This document shows, piece by piece, positions 57,649-64,000 of a DNA stretch of 64,000 bases. Origin of the DNA: Methylopila sp. Yamaguchi (GTDB lineage Bacteria; Pseudomonadota; Alphaproteobacteria; Rhizobiales; Methylopilaceae). Numbering within the stretch: position 1 is the stretch's first letter; every line of letters begins with the position of its first letter. The stretch covers positions 186,001 to 250,000 of the forward strand of contig NZ_BAUX01000002.1 of assembly GCF_002897035.1 (NCBI RefSeq). Reading direction: 5' to 3'. The translations under genes were made by a program, and so were the position numbers. The notes below the pieces were generated by a model that worked only from the letters and a program-made list of their open reading frames with translations, was not told where the DNA came from and searched no databases.

Positions 57649-59145
57649 TCACTTCATCGTCGGGATCGAGAACTCCGCGCCGGTCTTGATGCCGCTCGGC
57701 CAGCGCGACGTGACGGTCTTGGTCTTGGTGTAGAACCGGAACGCGTCCGGGCCGTGCTGGTTGAGGTCGCCCATCCCCGAGCGCTTCCAGCCGCCGAAGG
57801 TGTGATAGGCGATCGGCACCGGGATCGGCACATTGACGCCGACCATGCCGACCTCGACCCGCGCCGCGAAGTCGCGGGCGGCGTCGCCGTCGCGGGTGAA
57901 GATCGCAACGCCGTTGCCGTAGGAGTGCGTGGTCGGCAGCGCCAGCGCCTCCTCGTAGTCCTTGGCGCGGACCACCGAGAGCACGGGACCGAAGATCTCC
58001 TCCTTGTAGATCGTCATCTCCGGCGTCACGCGGTCGAACAGGCAACCACCGAGATAGAAGCCGTTCTCGTAGCCTTGCAGCTTGAAGCCGCGGCCGTCGA
58101 CGGCGAGTTCGGCGCCTTCCGCCACGCCCTTCTCCACATAGGCCGTGACGCGCTCAACCGCCTCGCGGGTCACGAGCGGGCCGTAGTCGGCCGATCCGTC
58201 CGTCGAGGGGCCGATCTTGAGCGACTCCACCCGCGGAACCAGCCGCTCCATAAGCGCATCAGCGGTCTTCTCGCCCACCGGCACCGCGACCGAGATCGCC
58301 ATGCAGCGCTCGCCGGCCGAGCCGTAGCCGGCGCCGATCAGCGCGTCGACCGCCTGGTCGAGGTCGGCGTCCGGCATGACGATCATGTGGTTCTTGGCGC
58401 CGCCGAAGCACTGCGCGCGCTTCCCCGTCTGCGCGGCGCGGACATAGATGTACTCCGCGATCGCCGACGAGCCGACGAAGCCCACCGCCTTGATGTCGTG
58501 ATCGTCCAGAATGGCGTCGACCGCCGCCTTGTCGCCGTTGACGACGTTCAGCACGCCGGCCGGCAGCCCGGCCTCGACGAACAGCTCCGCGATCCGCATG
58601 GGGACGGAGGGATCGCGTTCGGAGGGCTTCAGGATGAAGGCGTTGCCGCATGCGAGCGCGGGCGCGGCTTTCCACAGCGGGATCATCGCCGGGAAGTTGA
58701 ACGGCGTGATGCCGGCGACGACGCCGAGCGGCTGGCGCAGGGAGTAGACGTCAATCCCCGTGCCGGCGCTGTCGGTGAACTCGCCCTTGAGCAGGTGCGG
58801 CGCGCCGATCGCGAACTCCACGACCTCGAGGCCGCGTTGGATGTCGCCCTTGGCGTCCGGCACGGTCTTGCCATGCTCGCTCGCGAGCAGCTCGGCCAGA
58901 GCGTCGTACTCGTCGCGCACGAGCTCCAGGAACCTCATCATCACCCGCGCGCGCTTCTGCGGGTTCTGGGCGGCCCATCCGCGTTGGGCCTCCTTGGCGT
59001 TCTCGACCGCCGCGCGCACCTCGGCGGCGCTCGCCAACGCCACCTGGGCCTGCACGTCGCCGGTGCTGGGATGAAAGACGTCGGCGAAGCACCCGCTCGT
59101 CCCCTCGACGCGACGGCCTCCGATGAAATGACCGATCTGACGCAT
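57649..59145 (-). CDS. mmsA: Methylmalonate-semialdehyde dehydrogenase (CoA-acylating)
   Basis: The 498-residue enzyme belongs to the aldehyde dehydrogenase superfamily, MmsA/IolA group. It oxidises methylmalonate or malonate semialdehyde to propionyl- or acetyl-CoA. The catalytic Cys 281 is in GSAGERCMAISVAVPVG. Other MmsA blocks are QPLGVVAGITPFNFPAMIP, KPSERDPSVPMR, GGAKNHMIVMPDADLDQ and EIFGPVLSVVR. Note the MmsA-type FNFP segment. It is monocistronic and divergent from the DUF971/flavoprotein operon. Confidence 0.95.
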   Translation of the reverse strand: MRQIGHFIGGRRVEGTSGCFADVFHPSTGDVQAQVALASAAEVRAAVENAKEAQRGWAAQNPQKRARVMMRFLELVRDEYDALAELLASEHGKTVPDAKGDIQRGLEVVEFAIGAPHLLKGEFTDSAGTGIDVYSLRQPLGVVAGITPFNFPAMIPLWKAAPALACGNAFILKPSERDPSVPMRIAELFVEAGLPAGVLNVVNGDKAAVDAILDDHDIKAVGFVGSSAIAEYIYVRAAQTGKRAQCFGGAKNHMIVMPDADLDQAVDALIGAGYGSAGERCMAISVAVPVGEKTADALMERLVPRVESLKIGPSTDGSADYGPLVTREAVERVTAYVEKGVAEGAELAVDGRGFKLQGYENGFYLGGCLFDRVTPEMTIYKEEIFGPVLSVVRAKDYEEALALPTTHSYGNGVAIFTRDGDAARDFAARVEVGMVGVNVPIPVPIAYHTFGGWKRSGMGDLNQHGPDAFRFYTKTKTVTSRWPSGIKTGAEFSIPTMK

Positions 59146-59383
59146 GCCGTTCTCCCTTGGCGGTTCTTGACGCGTTGGGGCGGACCTTAGCCCGCCCTGT
59201 GCGCCGGCTGAACAGCCGTTCGTGGCGATCGGCCATGACAGACGGCGCGACGGGAAGGCCCTCCCGGCGCCTCTCCGCCCGCGCCCCCTGCCAAACGGGC
59301 CGATGCGGCAACTAATTGCTGTCGCGCGATCACCCCCTCCTGTCTCCTGACATCAAGGACATCGCGTTCAGGAGCGAACTCCC

Positions 59384-59752
59384 ATGGATCACGGCCTCGC
59401 CGCGCTGGTCGCGCCGCCGCCCTTCGACCCGGCCGATGCGCCGGAGGCCGTGACCGTCGCGCGTGGCGGGCTCGATCTGCGGCTGACCTTCCGCGACGGC
59501 GCGGAGGCGATCGTCGCCGCCGAGACGCTGCGCCTGAACTGCCGTTGCGCCTGGTGCACCCGCGCCCGGATCGAGGATCGCTTCCCCGCGCGCTTCGAAG
59601 CCGTCGCCGCGACCGACGTGAAGCTGATCGGCGGCTACGCCGCGCATCTCAGCTTCTCCGACGGTCACGACCGCGGGATCTACCCTTGGACCTACATCCG
59701 TCGGCTGGCCGCCGGCGACGCCGCGGCGCCTGCGCCCGCCCGCGCCGCCTGA
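59384..59752 (+). CDS. DUF971 protein
   Basis: The 122-residue protein is a DUF971 domain, like the N-terminal domain of gamma-butyrobetaine hydroxylase. It has RLNCRCAWCTRARIEDR (three Cys in a Cys-X-Cys-X2-Cys pattern), LIGGYAAHLSFSDGHDRGIYPWTYIRRL. Such proteins occur near Fe-S assembly or redox genes. CAGGAGC precedes the ATG at 59384. It lies 36 bases before the flavoprotein gene and is probably in its operon. The cysteines may bind metal (inference). Confidence 0.85.
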   Translation: MDHGLAALVAPPPFDPADAPEAVTVARGGLDLRLTFRDGAEAIVAAETLRLNCRCAWCTRARIEDRFPARFEAVAATDVKLIGGYAAHLSFSDGHDRGIYPWTYIRRLAAGDAAAPAPARAA

Positions 59753-59788
59753 GACCGCCACGCCCTCACCAGACAGACGAGACGCCCC

Positions 59789-61528
59789 ATGACCGACACC
59801 AAGACCGAGATCATCGAGGCCGACATTCTGGTCATCGGCGGCGGCACCGGCGGGCCCATGGCCGCCATCAAGGCCAAGGAGGCGAACCCCGGCCTCAAGG
59901 TCGTGCTGATGGAGAAGGCCAACGTGAAGCGCTCCGGCGCGATCTCCATGGGCATGGACGGCCTGAACAACGCGGTCGTCCCGGGCTACGCCACCCCCGA
60001 GCAGTACGTGAAGGAGATCACCGTCGCGAACGACGGCATCGTCAACCAGAAGGCGGTGATGGCCTACGCCACCGGCTCCTTCCCGATGATCCAGTACCTC
60101 GACAAGCTCGGGGTGAAGTTCGAGAAGGACGGCTCCGGCGAATACAACATGCGCAAGGTCCACCACATGGGGACCTATGTGCTGCCCATGCCGGAAGGCC
60201 ACAACGTCAAGAAGGTGCTGTACCGCCAGCTCCGCCGCCTGCAGGTGGCGGTGACCAACCGCTACATGGCGACCCGGCTCCTCAAGGCTCCGGACGGCCG
60301 CATCGCCGGCGCGGTCGGCGTCAACACCCGCACCTCCGAGTTCCTGGTGGTGAAGGCCAAAGCGGTGGTGCTCGCCTGCGGCGCCGCCGGCCGCCTCGGC
60401 CTCCCGGCCTCCGGCTACATGTTCGGCACCTACGAGAACGCCGCCAACTGCGGCGACGGCTACGCCATGGCCTATCACGCCGGCGCCCAGCTCGCGAACC
60501 TCGAGTGCTACCAGATCAACCCGCTGATCAAAGACTACAACGGCCCGTCCTGCGCCTACGTCACGGGTCCGTTCGGTGGCTACACCGCCAACAACAAGGG
60601 CGACCGCTTCATCGAGTGCGACTACTGGTCGGGCCAGATGATGCTGGAGTTCTGGCGCGAGCTGCAGAGCGGCAACGGCCCGGTCTACCTTAAGATGGAC
60701 CACCTCGCCGAGGAGACCATCTCCGAGATCGAGACCATCCTCCACACCAACGAGCGGCCCTCGCGCGGCCGCTTCCATGAGCGTCGCGGGAACGACTACC
60801 GCAAGCGGCCTGTGGAGATGCACATCTCCGAGATCGGCTTCTGCTCGGGCCACTCAGCCTCGGGCGTTTGGGTCGACGAAAACGCCCGCACCACCATCCC
60901 CGGCCTCTACGCCGTCGGCGACATGGCGAGCGTCCCCCACAACTACATGCTCGGCGCCTTCGTGAACGGCGGCATCGCGGGCCGCGACGCCGCCGAGTAC
61001 TGCGCGAACGTCCAGCTCGCCGACTACGACGAGGGCTATCTCGCCGCCGAGCGGGAGCGCGTGCTGGCGCCGACCCGACGCGAAGACGGGCTGACGCCGC
61101 ACGAGATGGAGTTCAAGACCCGCCGGCTCGTGAACGACTACCTTGAGCCGCCGAAGGTCACGGCGAAGATGGAGATCGCGCAGCGCCGTTTCGCGGAGAT
61201 CCGCGACGACCTGTCCGAGCTCTGCGCCCGCGACCCGCATGAGCTGCTGCGCGCGCTCGAGATGCAGACGATCCTGGACTGCGCCGATATGGCCGCCGCG
61301 GCCTCGCTCTACCGCACCGAAAGCCGCTGGGGCTTCTACCACCTCCGCGTCGACCATCCCGAGACCAACGACGAGGAGTGGTTCTGCCACACCGTCCTCT
61401 ACAAGGACGATGCGGGCCGGATGGCCCACGCCAAGCGCGAGGTCGACCCCTACGTCGTCGCCGTCGAGGCCGACGAGATGGCCGCCTACCACCAGCTCCG
61501 CGTCAAGACGCCGGCCGCGGCCGAGTAA
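59789..61528 (+). CDS. Flavoprotein of the fumarate reductase / AprA-like family
   Basis: The 579-residue protein has the FAD-binding Rossmann start (DILVIGGGTGGPMAAIKAKE, about 13-32), the KRSGAISMGMDGLNN block, a capping domain, and the second FAD segment (IPGLYAVGDMASVPHNYMLGAFVNGGIAG). The C-terminal helical domain (KAKMEIAQRRF-like, YRTESRWGFYHLRVDHPETND) follows the plan of succinate dehydrogenase/APS reductase alpha subunits. It is followed directly by a two-cluster ferredoxin, as aprA by aprB. It differs from true AprA in sequence and context, so the substrate is open. FAD binding is well supported; electron partner is the ferredoxin. Confidence 0.82.
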   Translation: MTDTKTEIIEADILVIGGGTGGPMAAIKAKEANPGLKVVLMEKANVKRSGAISMGMDGLNNAVVPGYATPEQYVKEITVANDGIVNQKAVMAYATGSFPMIQYLDKLGVKFEKDGSGEYNMRKVHHMGTYVLPMPEGHNVKKVLYRQLRRLQVAVTNRYMATRLLKAPDGRIAGAVGVNTRTSEFLVVKAKAVVLACGAAGRLGLPASGYMFGTYENAANCGDGYAMAYHAGAQLANLECYQINPLIKDYNGPSCAYVTGPFGGYTANNKGDRFIECDYWSGQMMLEFWRELQSGNGPVYLKMDHLAEETISEIETILHTNERPSRGRFHERRGNDYRKRPVEMHISEIGFCSGHSASGVWVDENARTTIPGLYAVGDMASVPHNYMLGAFVNGGIAGRDAAEYCANVQLADYDEGYLAAERERVLAPTRREDGLTPHEMEFKTRRLVNDYLEPPKVTAKMEIAQRRFAEIRDDLSELCARDPHELLRALEMQTILDCADMAAAASLYRTESRWGFYHLRVDHPETNDEEWFCHTVLYKDDAGRMAHAKREVDPYVVAVEADEMAAYHQLRVKTPAAAE

Positions 61529-61539
61529 GGACGAGACCC

Positions 61540-61773
61540 ATGCCGATCATCACCCAGGCCAAAAGCGCCGCAGTCGTCATCGACGACGCCCTGTGCATCG
61601 CCGAGAAGGGCTGCACCGTCTGCGTGGACGTGTGCCCGCTCGACATCCTCGCGATCGACGAGGGTCGGAAGAAGGCGTTCATGAAGTACGACGAGTGCTG
61701 GTACTGCATGCCCTGCGAAGCCGACTGCCCGACCGGCGCAGTCAAGGTCAACATCCCCTACCTGCTGCGCTGA
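61540..61773 (+). CDS. Two-[4Fe-4S] ferredoxin (AprB-like)
   Basis: The 77-residue protein has eight ligands: C-X5-C-X2-C-X3-CP in CIAEKGCTVCVDVCP and C-X2-C-X2-C-X3-CP in CWYCMPCEADCP. It should bind two [4Fe-4S] clusters and carry electrons for the flavoprotein, whose stop is 11 bases upstream. AAGG lies before the ATG at 61540. The length and order with the flavoprotein are like the core of AprB. The C-terminal tail is short. Confidence 0.88.
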   Translation: MPIITQAKSAAVVIDDALCIAEKGCTVCVDVCPLDILAIDEGRKKAFMKYDECWYCMPCEADCPTGAVKVNIPYLLR

Positions 61774-61780
61774 AGCGTTT

Positions 61781-61873
61781 CGTCATACCCGCCCGCAAGG
61801 CGGGTATCCACGACTTGGCCGGCGCGGCGTTCGGCGTCGCAGTCGTGGATACCCGGCTTCGGCGGGCATGACG
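61781..61873. repeat. Palindromic repeat family B, inverted pair (BIME-like)
   Basis: Left arm CGTCATACCCGCC...GGGTATCCACGACT (61781-61815) and right arm AGTCGTGGATACCCGG...GGCGGGCATGACG (61841-61873) form a long imperfect stem. The CGTCATGCCCGCC core matches the element at 39357. It fills the gap between ferredoxin and HEAT-repeat genes. Confidence 0.8.
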
Positions 61874-61909
61874 GCCGAGAGCTTCGCGGAACCACCGGAG
61901 TTCCAATCC

Positions 61910-62869
61910 ATGCCCGTGTTCGACGCCTTCGACGACGATCTCGACGACCTCCGGGAGCGCTGCTCCGATCCCGACGCCGGCGTCCGGCGGGTCGCCATGA
62001 TGGAGCTCGCCGAGCAGGTGGGCCCGGAAGCGACCGTGCTGTTGCTGAAGGGTCTCGGCGACCCCGACGCGCAGGTGCGCGCCGCCGCGGCCAAGGCGCT
62101 CGACGAACACGACGGTCCCGAGGTCGTCGAGGGCCTCGTGGGCTCGCTCGAAGACCCCGACGACGCGGTGCGCCACGCGGCGGCCGAGACGCTCGCCGAC
62201 AAGAAGGAGCCCGCCTGCGGCCCTCTGCTGATCGAGCGCGCGGAGCACTCCGACCCCTTCGTGCAGGCGGCGGCGCTTCGGGCCCTCCGCGAGCTCACCC
62301 TGCCGGACGCGCTGGCCGCGGCGCTCAAGGCGATACGCAACCCCTCCCCCGAGGTCCGCCGCGAAGGGCTCGGCGTCATCGGCTGGCTGAAGGCCGAGGA
62401 GGCCATGCCCGCGCTGATCGCGACCGCCTCCGACCCAGACCCGTCGGTGCGCCGGGCGACCATGGCCGCGTTGGTGTTCGTGCGGCCGGGCGGACCGGGC
62501 GCGACGACGCTGGTGGCGGGGCTCGCCGATCCGCACTGGCAGGTGCGCGAGGAGGCGGCGATCGTCTCCGCCAAGATCCGGCTGCCGGAAGCGACGACCG
62601 CGCTCATCGGCGCCCTCTCCGACGAGGCCTGGCAGGTCCGCGTAAAGGCGGCGAACGCGCTCGGACGGCTGCGGGCGGAGAGCGCGGTCGAGCCGCTGGC
62701 CAGGGGCCTCGACAGCGAGATCCCCAACCTGCGCAAGGAATCCGCCGCGGCCCTCGGCGAGATCGCCGCTCCCGCCGCGCTGCCCTGGCTGGAGCGCGCG
62801 ATGGACGATCCGGATCCGGATGTCCGCAAGCTGATCCGCTGGGCGATCACGCGCTGCCAGGCGGCCTGA
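61910..62869 (+). CDS. HEAT-repeat protein (31-residue repeats)
   Basis: The 319-residue protein consists of nine full HEAT-like repeats and a tenth partial one, each 31 residues with a DPDxxVRxxAxxAL-type start (for example DPDAQVRAAAAKALDE, DPDDAVRHAAAETLAD). It forms a helical solenoid that binds other proteins, here perhaps the flavoprotein/ferredoxin pair. An ATG at 61868 is open but lies in the palindromic repeat arm. I chose 61910, which has GGAG 9 bases upstream. It ends at a hairpin terminator, so it closes the flavoprotein operon. Confidence 0.88.
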   Translation: MPVFDAFDDDLDDLRERCSDPDAGVRRVAMMELAEQVGPEATVLLLKGLGDPDAQVRAAAAKALDEHDGPEVVEGLVGSLEDPDDAVRHAAAETLADKKEPACGPLLIERAEHSDPFVQAAALRALRELTLPDALAAALKAIRNPSPEVRREGLGVIGWLKAEEAMPALIATASDPDPSVRRATMAALVFVRPGGPGATTLVAGLADPHWQVREEAAIVSAKIRLPEATTALIGALSDEAWQVRVKAANALGRLRAESAVEPLARGLDSEIPNLRKESAAALGEIAAPAALPWLERAMDDPDPDVRKLIRWAITRCQAA

Positions 62870-62900
62870 TCCCACGCGAAGCGACGCTTGGAATGAGACA

Positions 62901-62930
62901 GCCGTCGGAGCGCCCCTCCGGCGGCTTTTT
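62901..62930 (+). terminator. Rho-independent terminator after the HEAT-repeat gene
   Basis: GCCGTCGGAG, loop CGCCC, CTCCGGCGGC (one G-U pair), then five T. Confidence 0.85.
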
Positions 62931-62971
62931 CGCGTCGGGACGGTCACGAAGCCGCGCCTCGCGCCGCAGCT

Positions 62972-62990
62972 GATTGGAATCAAAACAATC
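62972..62990. promoter_or_regulatory. Palindromic GATTG-N9-CAATC site upstream of the Crp/Fnr gene
   Basis: GATTGGAATCAAAACAATC lies 46 bases before the crp-like ATG. The arms TTG and CAA resemble an Fnr/Crp half-site pair, but the spacing is one base longer than the usual TTG-N8-CAA. It may be an autoregulatory operator. Confidence 0.45.
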
Positions 62991-62996
62991 CTATGC

Positions 62997-63046
62997 TCTG
63001 CTGCATCGCACCACCTGCGATGTCGGGAGATCCGCGATGCAGCAGA
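62997..63046 (+). promoter_or_regulatory. Leader with two mutually exclusive hairpins covering the start codon
   Basis: TCTGCTGCATCGC (62997-63009) and GCGATGCAGCAGA (63034-63046) are perfect 13-bp inverted copies; the right arm contains the ATG at 63037. The left arm can instead pair with GCGATG at 63017-63022, a 6-bp hairpin. The Shine-Dalgarno GGGAGA lies in the loop of the long hairpin. This geometry would permit translational control. Confidence 0.6.
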
Positions 63047-63822
63047 CAGCCCCTCTGGCCTGGCCGCCCCAGCTCCGCCCGCAGGCGGCTGCTGAGCAGG
63101 CGCGCGCGTCCGCGCTTCTGCTCGCCGACAGCGAGGCCCCGGAGCGCGGCCCCAAGCCGATGCTCCATGGGCTGACGGAGCGCGAGACCGCGCTGGTGAT
63201 GGAGCGCGCCCGTCGCAGGGTGCTCTACCGCGGCGCGACGCTGTTCACCCAGGAAACGCCGCACGACGGCATTTGGCTGATCGAGACCGGACGCATCCGC
63301 GTGTTCTACGCTGCCCCCACGGGTCGCGAGATTACTTTGGCCTACTGGTACCCCGGCAATTTCGTCGGCGGTCCCGAGGTGTTCGGCGCCGGCCAGCACT
63401 GCTGGTCCGGCATGGCCGCCAGCAACAGCTCCGTGCTGCACCTGCCCGGCCGCACGCTGAAAGAGCTCGTCACGCAGATCCCGACGCTCGCCGTCAACGT
63501 CATCGAGGGCGTCGCGTTCAAGGGCAAGTGCTACTCCGCGCTGGCGCAGATGCTCGGCACCCGCTCGATCACCGAACGTCTGGCGCACCTCCTGCTGCAC
63601 CTCGCCGACCTCTATGGCGTCGAGGAGGAGGGCGGCGGCGTCACGATCGCGGCCGCCTTCACCCACGCCGACCTCGCCCACATGGTCGGGGCCACGCGGC
63701 AGTGGATCACGATCAGCCTGAAGCGCATGAGCGCTCAAGGCGTGCTGGAGGTCCGTCGCTCGCAGATCGTGCTGCGCAAGCCCGACGTCCTGGCGCAGAT
63801 GAAGAGCGGCGGCGACGCCTGA
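63037..63822 (+). CDS. Crp/Fnr family transcription regulator
   Basis: The 261-residue protein has a disordered N-terminus of about 40 residues, a cyclic-nucleotide-type beta barrel (LFTQETPHDGIWLIETGRIRVFYAA, YWYPGNFVGGPEVFG, SSVLHLPGRTLKEL), a dimer helix, and a winged helix-turn-helix (AAFTHADLAHMVGATRQWITISLKRMSAQGVLEV). The Cys pattern of Fnr is not present, so it is not an iron-sulfur sensor of that type. The frame opens at a TTG at 62974; the ATG at 63037 has GGGAGA 6 bases upstream. It lies downstream of the flavoprotein operon, with its own terminator-separated promoter, and may regulate it. Confidence 0.88.
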   Translation: MQQTAPLAWPPQLRPQAAAEQARASALLLADSEAPERGPKPMLHGLTERETALVMERARRRVLYRGATLFTQETPHDGIWLIETGRIRVFYAAPTGREITLAYWYPGNFVGGPEVFGAGQHCWSGMAASNSSVLHLPGRTLKELVTQIPTLAVNVIEGVAFKGKCYSALAQMLGTRSITERLAHLLLHLADLYGVEEEGGGVTIAAAFTHADLAHMVGATRQWITISLKRMSAQGVLEVRRSQIVLRKPDVLAQMKSGGDA

Positions 63823-64000
63823 TCTCGCCGGAGATCGCAGGGGCGGAGCGCTTCGACGCCGCGCCGCTGTCCCGTCGGGCCGCGACAAGCGGTCCTGTCT
63901 TCGTCCTGGAACGCCTCGCCCGCCCCGGCGACGACTGCCGGGCTACAGACGCGCCAGCGCCCTGCCCCACCGGCGCGCCCCGATCTTGCAAGGCGCCACG
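63823..64000. other. 178-bp end segment, no gene recognised
   Basis: Follows the Crp/Fnr gene to the end of the window. No ORF with family resemblance, terminator or repeat was identified; the open frame on the minus strand is Arg/Ser/Ala-rich shadow sequence. Confidence 0.5.

Noticed and set aside
59290-59330. GCAACTAATTGC near 59310 as an operator for the DUF971 operon
   Set aside because: Only a short palindrome, not repeated elsewhere in the window; too weak to list.

Overview
The window is about 64 kb of very GC-rich DNA with dense, mostly intact genes. Short intergenic gaps, translational overlaps of the ATGA/GTGA type, Shine-Dalgarno-led starts, interspersed palindromic repeats and the gene content (KpsMTE-type capsule export, GT61, DUF1800/DUF1501, a sigma-54-controlled cyanate operon, RskA-type anti-sigma, DUF4394) all suggest an alphaproteobacterium of the Rhizobiales/Hyphomicrobiales, possibly near the methylotroph-rich families. 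No prophage, insertion sequence or CRISPR array was seen. Species cannot be fixed from the sequence alone.

Region 1 (1-13.4 kb) is a surface-polysaccharide locus. It holds a truncated GT4 glycosyltransferase, three paralogous polysaccharide pyruvyl-transferase-family proteins, an ABC-2 permease, a strikingly degenerate KpsT-like ATPase, a KpsE-like co-polymerase, a GT61 glycosyltransferase and, on the opposite strand, a Wza/KpsD-type outer-membrane lipoprotein. A DUF1800/DUF1501 pair sits inside it. htpG and a DegT-fold protein without the PLP lysine follow.

Region 2 (16.8-32.6 kb) is a nitrogen-scavenging region. It contains ureidoglycolate lyase, a five-gene peptide/ureide-type ABC importer, a hydantoin-racemase-like protein lacking both catalytic cysteines, an allantoate amidohydrolase-like enzyme, a second five-gene ABC importer and a cytosolic gamma-glutamyltransferase. 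Both importer operons carry sigma-54 (-24/-12) promoters, so they are probably switched on under nitrogen limitation. Both solute-binding-protein genes are followed by a strong intercistronic hairpin.

Region 3 (32.7-39.2 kb) has a diguanylate cyclase and a cynABDS cyanate uptake/cyanase operon. The operon is divergent from cynF, a PAS-PAS-AAA+-Fis sigma-54 activator. The intergenic region shows a near-consensus -24/-12 promoter and three copies of a palindrome ACGA-N4-TCGT placed like upstream activator sites.

Region 4 (39.2-59.1 kb) is a chromosomal mixture: DUF4394 protein, ECF sigma/anti-sigma pair, aldo-keto reductase, GST, small membrane proteins, DUF2147, a small Sel1 protein, tRNA-Ser(GCT), glutamine-dependent NAD synthetase, hybrid histidine kinase, L,D-transpeptidase, a second diguanylate cyclase, a secreted glycosidase, a YihY/BrkB protein, a DUF2380-like protein and methylmalonate-semialdehyde dehydrogenase.

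Region 5 (59.4-63.8 kb) is a compact candidate redox system: DUF971, an AprA/SdhA-like flavoprotein, a two-cluster ferredoxin, a protein built of regular 31-residue HEAT repeats, and a Crp/Fnr regulator. The regulator's start codon lies in a perfect 13-bp inverted repeat that can compete with a second hairpin.
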